Assembly: GCA_017163975.1 (NCBI GenBank)
Contig: JAFFSR010000264.1
Coordinates: 3,596,001 to 3,660,000 of the forward strand
DNA from: Anastatus disparis
Lineage: Eukaryota; Arthropoda; Insecta; Hymenoptera; Eupelmidae
Length of the DNA: 64,000 bases
Direction of reading: 5' to 3'
A program made the position numbers and the translations under genes. The notes beneath the pieces are model-generated. The model was not told where the DNA came from and ran no database searches. It was given only the letters and a program-made list of their open reading frames with translations. This document shows, in pieces, positions 24,185-32,771 of this stretch. How positions within the stretch are numbered: the first letter of the stretch is position 1; every line of letters starts with the position of its first letter.

Positions 24185-25219
24185 TTAATATATATAACCA
24201 GCCTCTCGTAGTTCGTTAATTATAAAGTCTATCTCCTTGGTAGTATACGGATTTGTATTAGTTGGAGATGTAAGAATACGAAGGCGATCAACTAATACAT
24301 TGGGGTCGTCCCATTCTCCAATTCCATAATCTTTCAACAGGAGATCACTCATGTATTTAGATGAAGATGCGTTACTAATAGAATGATCTGATGAAGTATC
24401 ATTGTAAGAATCTATGGAACTTAATTTTGCTTTTTTAAATCTATATACTGGTAAATTTTTAAAGTTAGATTTCGATTTACAGTTTTCGAGTTGAAGAAAA
24501 GTATTATTGGAAGAATCTGATGATGTATCACTATTAACATCGTTAGAACTAACTTTCGCTTTTTTACATCTTGATACTGATGAAGCGTTATTACGAAGTT
24601 TCCTTTTATAACTTTGAAATATGTTGTATTTTTTATTCTTTTGATAATTTTCTATTTCATCATCAGAGCTAGAATAACTATCTTCAAGTATTTTTGATTC
24701 TGGATACCTTTGCTGATTGATGGAATCAATATCATCTCTCCTTGTGAGTTTATCATTTGTATGATGTGTATTGGGAGCATCATTAGACTCGCGTTTTTCC
24801 TTAAAAATCATATTTCTTGTTACATTTTCTTCCTTCACAGATGTTATTGTATGGTTATGTGATGTACAATTTACAAGTTTCATGTCCTTCGTTACAGCAC
24901 GACTTAAACATTGTTTTGAATAGTAAAGATGACACTTCCAGTGTATATTACCATTCTTCATAACTTTATCCTTATAGAAAGGAATGCCATTCAAAAGAAG
25001 TTTATCTTTTCCTCTAGAACTTTTTATAAGTTGAAGAGATGTATTAGGCGTGAATTCATCAGTAATATTCGAAACAACATTAATCTTTGAATCATTCGTA
25101 AATAGAGTTTTTTTCTCTTGATTAGAATCAAATATTAGACAAATATTTGTATCCAATCGATTTGGAAGTTTGGATTTAATCATCTCTCTTAATTTCTCTA
25201 TTTCGAGAAAGTTTGCCAT
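24185..25219 (-). CDS. FLYWCH zinc finger protein with C-terminal DUF8207-like domain
   Basis: Intact 344-aa frame. Residues about 70-125 contain the FLYWCH pattern: a hydrophobic LLLNGIPFY, then HWKCHLYYSKQC and the HNH histidine pair, giving a C2H2-type zinc site used in DNA or protein binding. The middle (about 125-290) is Ser/Asp/Lys-rich and probably disordered. The last ~50 residues (EWDDPNVLVDRLRIL...INELREAGYIY) match the C-terminus of the other leftward protein at 29762-30694 (YWDDPNELVDRLRLL...ELREGGYIY). The two are thus paralogous at the C-terminus but differ at the N-terminus. A TATA box (25280-25273) with ACAGT 32 nt on supports this start. A nuclear, DNA-binding role is inferred. 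Confidence 0.7.
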   Translation of the reverse strand: MANFLEIEKLREMIKSKLPNRLDTNICLIFDSNQEKKTLFTNDSKINVVSNITDEFTPNTSLQLIKSSRGKDKLLLNGIPFYKDKVMKNGNIHWKCHLYYSKQCLSRAVTKDMKLVNCTSHNHTITSVKEENVTRNMIFKEKRESNDAPNTHHTNDKLTRRDDIDSINQQRYPESKILEDSYSSSDDEIENYQKNKKYNIFQSYKRKLRNNASSVSRCKKAKVSSNDVNSDTSSDSSNNTFLQLENCKSKSNFKNLPVYRFKKAKLSSIDSYNDTSSDHSISNASSSKYMSDLLLKDYGIGEWDDPNVLVDRLRILTSPTNTNPYTTKEIDFIINELREAGYIY

Positions 25220-25245
25220 GTTGATAGCTTGAGCTTATCATGCAT

Positions 25246-25280
25246 ACTGTTCGTGAAATACAAACTCAGCTGTATTTATA
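25246..25280 (-). promoter_or_regulatory. Promoter of the FLYWCH gene
   Basis: TATAAATA (25280-25273) followed by ACAGT with its second A at 25248, 32 nt downstream, and the start ATG about 30 nt further on. Confidence 0.6.
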
Positions 25281-25379
25281 GAAAATAACGGGTCATGCAA
25301 AACTTTTTTAACAAGATGATTTACAAGATACTAAGATGATTTAGAATAATAAAATGATTAAAAAAAAAAATCTAGAAAT

Positions 25380-25990
25380 TATAAGAAAGTCGATGAAGAG
25401 TCGATGAAGTGTCGATGAAAAGTCGATGAGAGTCGATGAGAGTCGATGAGAGTTGATGAGAGTCGATGAAGTGTCGATGAAAAGTCAATGAGAGTCAATG
25501 AGAGTCGATGAAGAGTCGATGTAAGTCGATGAAGTGTCGATGAAAAGTCGATGAGAGTCGATGAGAGTCGATGAGAGTCGATGAGAGTCGATGAGAGTCG
25601 ATGAGAGTCGATGAGAGTCGATGAGAGTCGATGAAGTGTCGATGAAAAGTCGATGAGAGTCGATGAGAGTCGATGAGAGTCGATGAAGAGTCGATGTAAG
25701 TCGATGAAGTGTCGATGAAAAGTCGATGGAAAGTCGATGAGAGTCGATGAGAGTCGATGAGAGTCGATGAGAGTCGATGAGAGTCGATGAAGTGTCGATG
25801 AAAAGTCGATGAAAAGTCGATGAGAGTCGATGAGAGTCGATGAGAGTCGATGAAGTGTCGATGAAAAGTCGATGAAGTGTCGATGAAAAGTCGATGGAAA
25901 ATCGATGAGAGTCGATGAGAGTCGATGAGAGTCGATGAAGTGTCGATGAAAAGTCGATGAGAGTCGATGAAGAGTCGATGAAAAGTCGAT
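25380..25990 (-). repeat. GTCGATGA minisatellite abutting polymerase B
   Basis: About 610 bp of agtcgatgagagtcgatgaa-type units, 10-12 bp each. It ends exactly where polymerase B similarity begins. Two long overlapping minus-strand frames (25379-26074 and 25485-26117) are simply the repeat translated (SSTLHRL...) and are not called as genes. Its tcgatg core resembles the host minisatellite flanking the element. Confidence 0.9.
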
Positions 25991-27139
25991 GGATAAGAAA
26001 TATATCGACCTGAACAGCGAGAAGCGGAAGAATGCCAAGAATGAGTTTGAGAAGATGCTCTTCAAACTTTTCAATAACGCTGTTTATGGTAAAACCATGG
26101 AAAACGAGCGAAAACACGTTATATTAAGCTCGTCAATAAGTGCGAAGGACGCTACGGTGCTGAGGCGCTCATTGCCAGACCAAATTTCAGTAGTTGTGCC
26201 CTCTTTGATGAAAATTTGGTAGCGATTCAACTTTTACGAACGGAAATTTGCACCAGAAAACCTATCTACATCGGGCTCTCTGTACTGGATTTGTCCAAAA
26301 CTCTCGTATGCCGCTTCCATTACGATTACATGCTGGATAACGTTGCAAAAGGAAAAGGAAATTGCAAGCTATTGTATACAGATACGGATAGCTTGGTATA
26401 CGAGATGACCAACATCGATATGTATCAAATAATGAAAAGAGACATCCACGAATTCGACACCTCTGACTACCCCCAGCCTAATCAGTTCAACATTCCTCCT
26501 GCCAATAAGAAAATTGTTGGTTTGATGAAGGACGAATGCAACGGAAACATCATGCTGGAATTCGTTGGACTGAGGAGTAAAATGTACAGCGTCAGAGTCG
26601 AAAATCAGAAGACGATAAAGAAAGCCAAGGGAGTGAAGAGTTCAGTGGTTAAAGCAACCATCACTTTCGATGATTACATCGATTGTTTGAAAACGAATGA
26701 AATCAAGATTCGAGAACAGAGAAACATAAGATCTCGCAATCATCAACTGTACACTGAGAAGGAGACAAAGATCGCTCTCAGTGCGCATGACGACAAAAGA
26801 TTTCTTCAAGAAGAAACTACGGACACTCTTCCTTGAGGTCACTATCTAGCAAGATCACGAAATCCAGAACTAGTAGATATCGAAGTTGCTATCGAGTCGT
26901 TGGATCCTGGAGTGGGGATAGCTGAGCCGTTAGATCCTGGAGTGGGGGTAGCTGAGCCGCTAGATCCTGGAGTGGGGGTAGTCGACGTGGTGGGGAGCAC
27001 TCTATATGAACAGGTGCAGAATCAGCCGAGCGTCATTCAGTTCGCTGACTCATCAAGAAAAGACGCACTCAAAAGAGCCCATCAACCAACCAGTGAAGAA
27101 GCAGTCAGTACCAAGAGATCCAAAATTGACATTTCTTAA
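25989..27139 (+). pseudogene. polB: Protein-primed DNA polymerase B, C-terminal fragment
   Basis: About 380 codons remain of a protein usually over 1,000 aa. The fragment keeps the motif B region ([10 protein letters not shown]) and motif C (YTDTDS) of the palm and the C-terminal extension; the exonuclease domain, protein-priming region and motif A are absent. Lesions: the 5' part is replaced by the minisatellite at 25990, there is a one-base frameshift near 26120, and TGA at 26834-26836. The tail 26900-26990 holds three copies of a 27-bp unit encoding DPGVGxAEPL. In an intact element this enzyme copies the linear genome from a terminal protein; this copy cannot be active. Confidence 0.88.
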
Positions 27140-27145
27140 ATTAAG

Positions 27146-27503
27146 GTTAGTATAATTCTATTCATTTCAATATAGTATCAATAAAGTTTAAATACAGCAT
27201 CAATACAGTATCAATACAGTATTAATACAGTATCAATACAGTATTAATACAGTATCAATACAGTATCAATATAGTATCAATATAGTATCAATACAGTATC
27301 AATACAGTATCAATATAGTATCAATACAGTATTAATATAGTATCAATATAGTATCAATACAGTATTAATATAGTATCAATACAGTATCAATACAGTATCA
27401 ATATAGTATCAATACAGTATCAATATAGTATTATTATTAAAGATTAGAGATTATATTGATATTGATTATATTTTTCAATCAAGAATTTGTTTTTCTGTTA
27501 CAG
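27146..27503 (+). other. Candidate intron containing a 12-bp minisatellite
   Basis: A donor (aag/gttagt at 27146) and an acceptor (ttttctgttacag, AG at 27502-27503) bracket 358 nt directly after the polymerase stop and before the next gene. Most of it (27165-27430) is a tandem array of atcaatacagta/atcaatatagta units, about 22 copies. Confidence 0.5.
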
Positions 27504-27508
27504 ATAAG

Positions 27509-27808
27509 ATGGACATTTCTAAATTGAACGTCATTGCCCGAGGAGAATTTCTTCCTACTAAAAAAATCACTGAACTGACAGAAGGCACTTCCTACACGGT
27601 CACATGTTTGAGACAAGTGAAAACTCGCTTTGAACCTAAGATTGTAGCAGAACTATGTCAAGAAATGCAAATCTTCTTACCTAAAAAAGTGTCGGAAGTT
27701 TTTAAAAAAGATCAAGAGTTTTTTGAAAGAATGCAGAATGCTGCTAATAAACTTAAACTTTGTGTAGTGTTCAAAGGAGGTTATGTCCTCGAATTTTGTA
27801 GTGTTTAG
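27509..27808 (+). CDS. Small Polinton protein, paralogue of 36276-36587
   Basis: 99 aa, intact. It aligns with the 103-aa protein at 36276-36587: both begin MD, share an N-terminal ARG, I-x2-L, a Y-x-V-x3-R-x-VK core, an I-F-x-P block and a K-L-x-V...LEF ending. The compact beta-rich pattern could be an OB-like nucleic-acid-binding fold, but this is a guess. It follows the polymerase remnant in the same direction and may be spliced from the same transcript. Confidence 0.6.
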   Translation: MDISKLNVIARGEFLPTKKITELTEGTSYTVTCLRQVKTRFEPKIVAELCQEMQIFLPKKVSEVFKKDQEFFERMQNAANKLKLCVVFKGGYVLEFCSV

Positions 27809-27941
27809 CGTGTGCATAATAAGTGTATAGTTATGAGTGTTTTATTTAAATAAATGTTACAATAAATTTTGTTTGATTATAAAAAGTGTTTATTTTATTT
27901 CAATTCCTTAATATACATTATTAAATACATTTTTCTTAAAT

Positions 27942-28367
27942 TCAAATAAAAAAAAAAAAATATGATATGTAAATTCGAATTCTTTGATTAATAACTTTTC
28001 TACATATTATACATTTTTTAACAATGGATGAACAATGATAACAACTACAACAGTGTCCACAGGGTATAAATGCGACTTCTAGTTCATTATCAAGACAAAT
28101 TTTACATCTATTGGTATTTTCTTCAGCAGAATCATTCTGACAAGGTATATCTCTGATGAAGCGACAACGGCCATTCCACTTTTTGTGCTCTAATAATGGA
28201 TTGTCATCGATTTCCCATCTACATATTTCTGTAGAACATTCAAAGCAACGGACTTTATCTATTTCACCAGTGTAGTAAAATCCTGCTGCAGCTAAATCTT
28301 CAGGTTTTAAAAAACTCAAAGGCCAATTTCTAAAACTTTCAAGACGGTTTTGCTGTATTCTATACAT
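27942..28367 (-). CDS. iap: BIR-RING inhibitor-of-apoptosis-like protein
   Basis: 141 aa. Residues about 8-70 form one BIR domain: R-x3-F, GFYYTG, C-x2-C (CFEC), then the spaced His and Cys of the zinc site. Residues about 88-125 form a C-terminal RING (CKICL...PCGHCCSC...CIIC). This is the layout of short baculovirus- and insect-type IAPs with a single BIR. Such proteins bind caspases or pro-death peptides and ubiquitinate partners through the RING. It lies leftward after the integrase. The last residues read into poly-A/T-derived codons. It was probably captured from a host or virus; the reading frame is intact. Confidence 0.88.
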   Translation of the reverse strand: MYRIQQNRLESFRNWPLSFLKPEDLAAAGFYYTGEIDKVRCFECSTEICRWEIDDNPLLEHKKWNGRCRFIRDIPCQNDSAEENTNRCKICLDNELEVAFIPCGHCCSCYHCSSIVKKCIICRKVINQRIRIYISYFFFFI

Positions 28368-28435
28368 GATGTCTATTCAAGATCACGTTGAATTATTTGT
28401 AAGTTTTTATTTTTTATAAATTAATTACAAAATAC

Positions 28436-29359
28436 TTATTGAGCATCTGCTTTATTAATCCAACTATTGTGAGTATTGTCAAAACCAAGCCACTTCACCA
28501 ATACTTCATTTCCACGTCTTCTAAGAATCTTCTCTACAAGATAGTAATCAGGATATTCGACACTTTGTAATTCTTGTTCATTAAAACCTCCAGCTATTGG
28601 TTGATCTTTATAATCCTGCAAGAGAAAAGTAACTGGTTTTGTTTTTCGAACTCGGTGAACAGTAAATATTTCAGTAGACCAGTTGGGTGTGTATCCTTTT
28701 TCGAATACTTGTTTTAACTTGCTTACTCGTACTTTGTCACCAACTTTAAACTTTGGCTTCTTTTCTGTTAAATTAACATTACGTTTGAATCTTTGAAGAA
28801 CTTCTGCTTCGTTTTCAGCTGTAACATCTTTTGGTTTCATACCAATAGTCCGATGCTTCTCATCATTGTACTTGACAATCAAATTGGAAAGAATATCAAT
28901 CCACTTGCAGTTACCACGTAAACTAAACTGCTTCCACATTTTGTTTTTGAGAGTGCGATTGAAGCGTTCACAAATATACGCTTTGAGATTGCTATAAGTC
29001 GAGTAGAGATTGATTTTATATTGTTGCATGAGATTCTGGAAATTTGTATTATAAAACTCCTTGCCTCGGTCGATGTGAAGATTCTTCGGCACTCTACCTT
29101 TTGTCAATACGGACTTCATAGCAGCAGAAACATCTATACCAGTTTTTTGTTTTACAGGAACAGCCCAGGCGTATTTTGAAAAAATATCTATAACTGTAAG
29201 CATGTATTTGTAGCCTTTGTTTTCTCGAGAATAAGGTTGCATCTCTACCAGATCAGCTTGCCAAGTCTCATCCAAACCTCGTACATCAAACTTTCGACGA
29301 GGATAATTACGACGTGCTGGCTTGTGAAGCTCTTCTACAAGTCTATGACGTTGTTCCAT
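28436..29359 (-). CDS. int: Retroviral-type integrase with chromodomain
   Basis: Intact 307 aa. The catalytic core shows the D-D-E triad: WQADLVEM, HIDRGKEF and, about 35 residues later, the Glu of CERFNRTLK. A basic KVGDKVRVSK segment and a C-terminal chromodomain (YLVEKILRRRGNEVLVKWLGF...SWI) follow, as in Polinton integrases. It catalyses strand transfer that makes the 6-bp target duplication seen at the element's ends. It overlaps the upstream gene by 25 nt. The DDE residues are present, so it may still be active. Confidence 0.93.
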   Translation of the reverse strand: MEQRHRLVEELHKPARRNYPRRKFDVRGLDETWQADLVEMQPYSRENKGYKYMLTVIDIFSKYAWAVPVKQKTGIDVSAAMKSVLTKGRVPKNLHIDRGKEFYNTNFQNLMQQYKINLYSTYSNLKAYICERFNRTLKNKMWKQFSLRGNCKWIDILSNLIVKYNDEKHRTIGMKPKDVTAENEAEVLQRFKRNVNLTEKKPKFKVGDKVRVSKLKQVFEKGYTPNWSTEIFTVHRVRKTKPVTFLLQDYKDQPIAGGFNEQELQSVEYPDYYLVEKILRRRGNEVLVKWLGFDNTHNSWINKADAQ

Positions 29360-29730
29360 CGATGGTTATCGATTGACTGTTTTGCACTAACAGAGATAAT
29401 GCCTCCTTCTATAGTCTCAAGCTCCAACTGACTTTGTATGAATTTCTTATCTAGCTCGTCTCTATGCACCTCTACAATTTTATCTAGGTTATTGAGATCA
29501 CTTCTCAAACTAGATATTGAATCTAATAATTTCTGAACTTCCAAACGTACGATACGCTGTAAAGTATCTAAATTTACAGCTTCATTGAGTTGATTAGGTG
29601 ATGCGAGATTACAAAGCCTCTTATTTTCTATATCATATTGTCCATCTTTTGTGAGTTTATAACCAATACCCGGAGGTCCTTGACTACCCTCGCTTCATTT
29701 GAGATTACGTCCGAATACATCGACGCTCAT
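29335..29730 (-). pseudogene. Coiled-coil Polinton protein with early nonsense codon
   Basis: The frame starts at ATG 29730 (MSVDVFGRNLK), meets TGA at 29697-29695 (codon 12), and continues open with GPPGIGYKL, DIENKRLCNL and a long heptad-like helix (VQKLLDSISSLRSDLNNL) to the stop at 29335. This looks like a conserved small Polinton protein, possibly a structural or fibre-like component. Either the nonsense codon kills it or translation begins downstream. It lies between the DUF8207 protein and integrase in one leftward block. Confidence 0.6.
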
Positions 29731-29761
29731 TTTGATAATGCATGGTTTAGGTGTCTACACC

Positions 29762-30694
29762 TCAATATATATAGCCTCCTTCACGTAACTCTTCTATAAT
29801 TGAATGTATCTCATTTGTATGACTAGGGTTTCCAGCTTCTCTTTCAGCAATGAGTAATCGTAGTCTATCAACGAGTTCGTTTGGGTCATCCCAGTATATG
29901 TAATCCATTCTAGTATCTCTTCTTGCAATTTTATATCGAGGTAACGATCCTCCTCTTTTTTTCAATGAAAACAAAGGACTAATGATACTGTCGAATTTCT
30001 TACTTTTGTGCGTACGAATAGTCTCATCACTTCTGTAGCGTCGTTTGTGAGCACTAGTAGTTTCAAGAATCTTCTTGTAATTTTGCATATCATTATTGTT
30101 CATGTGACCTCTATCGGGATTTTTCATAATTAACAATTCTAACAATCCTTTAGTTTTTGGATATTTCTTATCTTTTATACGAATGTTTTTATCTTCGAAA
30201 AATAGAGGTGAGTCACCAATAAAGAAACTATCACCTTCCTTGCGCACTCCATAAACTTTATCCAATTGTTTTGATTGATCCTCATTGAGCACATGAATGT
30301 ACTTATTATCAAGCAATAAATCATCTTCTTTTTCTAATTCCTGCTCACTTGCAGCTGATTCAAATTCAGTATCAACTTGTCGAATAGTATCGTTTAATGA
30401 TGTATCATCATCATCAATGGATGAATAGGAAGGAATAGAAGACTGCAAGAAGGAGGAATAAGTATCATTGTTTTTCATGACTTTTTTATTTGCTATGTCA
30501 CGTATAAAATCATTATTTTTCTCAGTAGTAGCAACGAGTTTCTGAAGAGGATCAACGATAGGTTTGAATGTCTCACCAAATGCTTTTTCAATATTTTCTT
30601 TTCCAAACTTCAGCAAGTTATATTTTCGTTTAACTGCATTGCGTGCTTGTACAAGTTGATGTAGAACATCTTTCTTTCGTCTAATGTCAGCCAT
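29762..30694 (-). CDS. DUF8207-like domain protein
   Basis: Intact 310 aa starting at ATG 30694. The N-terminal ~70 residues are helical and basic, the middle is acidic (residues about 95-130), and the C-terminus carries YWDDPNELVDRLRLL and ELREGGYIY, shared with the FLYWCH protein at 24185-25219. This C-terminal domain recurs in many arthropod Polintons; the role is unknown. A TATAAATA box for it lies within the 3' end of the upstream ATPase coding sequence (30757-30750). Confidence 0.75.
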   Translation of the reverse strand: MADIRRKKDVLHQLVQARNAVKRKYNLLKFGKENIEKAFGETFKPIVDPLQKLVATTEKNNDFIRDIANKKVMKNNDTYSSFLQSSIPSYSSIDDDDTSLNDTIRQVDTEFESAASEQELEKEDDLLLDNKYIHVLNEDQSKQLDKVYGVRKEGDSFFIGDSPLFFEDKNIRIKDKKYPKTKGLLELLIMKNPDRGHMNNNDMQNYKKILETTSAHKRRYRSDETIRTHKSKKFDSIISPLFSLKKRGGSLPRYKIARRDTRMDYIYWDDPNELVDRLRLLIAEREAGNPSHTNEIHSIIEELREGGYIY

Positions 30695-30735
30695 GTTGAC
30701 GCTTCAACATACAACGATGAATTGTTTTCTTAGGA

Positions 30736-31440
30736 CTATGTGCGCGCTATATTTATAGCAAAACAATCGAAGCCTTTTCTATATCTACCAGAATTGATCG
30801 AACTATCTTTGTCGATCATTAAAAATCCGTATTTATCATCAGTCCAACACTTGGAGCATAATTCTTTGAATTGGGCGTAAGTCATGTCGGAATTGACGTG
30901 ATCATCGTATAAGTGTCTCAAGTTGACGTCATCTTGACGAAAAATCACCAACAAATTGACATTGTCTCTGACTAGATGTTTTGGAATTCGAGCATAAGAT
31001 TGACAGAGATAGAAACAATCAACTTCTTTGTGCCTGCCCATACAGAAGTAAGCTCTGATATTATCTTGTTTTTCACAGGCTACATCATCAAAAATCATGA
31101 CAGAATTTGGAAGCGCATTATCAGGGGCTACAACAGATTCGTGCTCACTAAAAGGAAAGTATTGTACACCTTCTAAAGGCTCTAGGAGGTCCTTCAAAAA
31201 CTTGTACTTTGGTTGATTCAAAGACTTGGAGTACACATAAACGTTTTCAAACCTGAGACCATTAGGATGCGTTATTAGTGCTAAGAGACTATTGGTTTTA
31301 CCACAGTTTGATGGACCACAAAATACAGCTCGAATGCTGTTTGGAAGTAAGTCTCCATGCCTCTTTAATTTCTTTTCATGCTCCACGATAGTGTCGAAAT
31401 TTCCTATCGGTAGCTTAACGGATTGTTCTTTGAAATTCAT
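30736..31440 (-). CDS. A32-type genome-packaging ATPase
   Basis: Intact 234 aa. Walker A is GPSNCGKT (about residues 42-49) and Walker B is SVMIFDDV (about 113-120), followed by a sensor-like CQSYARIPKHLVRDN segment. This is the FtsK/HerA-superfamily packaging ATPase of Polintons and related viruses, which pumps DNA into the capsid. It is transcribed divergently from the phospholipase-like gene across a ~95-bp intergenic region holding TATA boxes on both strands. No lesion was seen. Confidence 0.92.
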   Translation of the reverse strand: MNFKEQSVKLPIGNFDTIVEHEKKLKRHGDLLPNSIRAVFCGPSNCGKTNSLLALITHPNGLRFENVYVYSKSLNQPKYKFLKDLLEPLEGVQYFPFSEHESVVAPDNALPNSVMIFDDVACEKQDNIRAYFCMGRHKEVDCFYLCQSYARIPKHLVRDNVNLLVIFRQDDVNLRHLYDDHVNSDMTYAQFKELCSKCWTDDKYGFLMIDKDSSINSGRYRKGFDCFAINIART

Positions 31441-31477
31441 TATGACAACACGTCTGACGTATGAATGCTTGACCAGC

Positions 31478-31512
31478 TATAAATACAAGGCTTTTATACC
31501 CAATGCCTCAGT
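31478..31512 (+). promoter_or_regulatory. Core promoter of the phospholipase/protease gene
   Basis: TATAAATA at 31478-31485 and initiator TCAGT at 31508-31512, about 30 nt apart. The predicted transcript starts after the ATG at 31503, so translation must use ATG 31536. On the opposite strand TATAAAAG (31498-31491) serves the ATPase. Confidence 0.7.
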
Positions 31513-31535
31513 CTTCATTTAGTCTTCGAAGTGTG

Positions 31536-32363
31536 ATGATCATATATAGACAACGACGACGTGGTCGCGGTTTTGTCAACAAGCTTCTTAATAGTCTTCC
31601 AATCGAACTTCATATACCAGGATACCAATACTGTGGACCCGGTACAAGATTAGCTAAACGTTTAGCTAGAGGTGATCCAGGAATTAATCCTCTCGATAGA
31701 GCTTGTAAAGAGCACGACATTGCTTATTCACAGAATCGTGAAAACGTAGAAGCCAGAAACGCTTCTGATAGAATTTTAGCTGAAAAAGCTAATCAAAGAA
31801 TTTCATCAAAAGACGCTAGCTTTGGAGAAAAAGCAGCTGCATTTGCAATTAAAAACATTATGAAAGTAAAGTCTAAATTCGGAATGGGTATGAAGAAGAA
31901 GGGTAAGAGGAGGAGGAGGAAGCCTTCTACTACTACTTTCAATACAATAGTAAAGGCTGCATCAAAATCAATTGTTCCTACAAAATGTGCTCGAAAAGCC
32001 ATTTTGTCGGCTCTAAAGGGTGCACGTAATGCTGTTAAAAAAGCAGGTGGTAAAAAGAATGTAAAAATTCCACGTACTTTACCAGTTCCAAAGAAAGTAG
32101 GAGGTTTCTTACCATTTCTTATACCAATCTTTGCAGGTTTGAGTGCTGTTGGTGGTATAGCTGGAGGTGCCGCTGGAATCGCTAAAGCAGTAAATGATTC
32201 CAAAGCTGCTAAACAACAATTAGAAGAAAATAAGAGACATAATATAAAGATGGAAGAAATAGCTCTTGGTAAAGGTCTTTATTTGAAACCATATAAGACT
32301 GGTCTTGGTCTTCGTATGAAACCAAAGAATTCTTTAAAAAAAAAAAAAAGATCCTCAAAGTAA
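31536..32363 (+). CDS. Basic protein with phospholipase A2 motif
   Basis: About 275 aa. An N-terminal Arg-rich stretch is followed by YCGPGT and, about 15-20 residues later, DRACKEHDIAY, the calcium-binding loop and His-Asp dyad of parvovirus-type secreted PLA2 domains, which help virions leave endosomes. A long K/R-rich middle (KKKGKRRRRK) and a glycine-rich hydrophobic segment (about residues 199-226) follow. The frame ends at TAA 32361 just after a run of 14 A; the protease frame continues beyond in +2. In relatives I believe these two parts form one product, so the A run probably marks a frameshift. Start chosen from the promoter position. Confidence 0.8.
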   Translation: MIIYRQRRRGRGFVNKLLNSLPIELHIPGYQYCGPGTRLAKRLARGDPGINPLDRACKEHDIAYSQNRENVEARNASDRILAEKANQRISSKDASFGEKAAAFAIKNIMKVKSKFGMGMKKKGKRRRRKPSTTTFNTIVKAASKSIVPTKCARKAILSALKGARNAVKKAGGKKNVKIPRTLPVPKKVGGFLPFLIPIFAGLSAVGGIAGGAAGIAKAVNDSKAAKQQLEENKRHNIKMEEIALGKGLYLKPYKTGLGLRMKPKNSLKKKKRSSK

Positions 32364-32728
32364 AATTACCTCAAAGAGCACTCACCGATGCTGATCTCAT
32401 CAAGTATGCAAAAATCCTAAAAATCTCAAATTTTCGAGGAGTATTCATGAGGAATGCTATGCCTATTAATGGACCGCGCTATAGAGAATCAGCTATTGTT
32501 AATCTCGATGATGCGGATGGACCTGGAACGCACTGGGTAGCATATCGCAAACGAGGAAACGATGTTGTGTATTTCGATAGCTTCGGTGATCTTCAACCTC
32601 CTTTGGATTTGATGACTTATTTGGGAGTGGACAACATCAAGTATAATCCTGAGAGGTATCAAGACTTTGATACTTTTAACTGCGGTCATCTTTGTCTAAG
32701 ATTTTTGAGCAACACTCTTGATATATAA
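32340..32728 (+). CDS. pro: Adenain-type cysteine protease
   Basis: The recognisable domain spans about 32365-32728. The first ATG in frame is 32447, which would leave out about 27 conserved-looking residues (LTDADLIKYAKIL), so expression probably depends on slippage at the 14-A run or the gene is broken there. Catalytic features of the adenovirus/Ulp1 protease fold are present: His in GTHWVAY, Asp in YFDSFG, and Cys in NCGHLCLRF. Such proteases mature capsid proteins. It ends just upstream of the penton gene, whose TATA box overlaps the protease stop. Confidence 0.82.
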
Positions 32729-32756
32729 AGAAAAGAGTGATAAGTATTTGTTCATT
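32724..32756 (+). promoter_or_regulatory. Promoter of the penton-like gene
   Basis: TATAAAG at 32724 and TCATT at 32752-32756; the A at 32754 is 30 nt downstream. The box overlaps the end of the protease gene. Confidence 0.6.
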
Positions 32757-32771
32757 ATAGGTTCAACAATC

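Noticed and set aside
25379..26117. Two long overlapping minus-strand frames (231 and 210 aa)
   Set aside because: They are the GTCGATGA minisatellite translated; the repeat unit length keeps several frames open.
31793..32203. 136-aa minus-strand frame
   Set aside because: Antisense shadow of the phospholipase-like gene.
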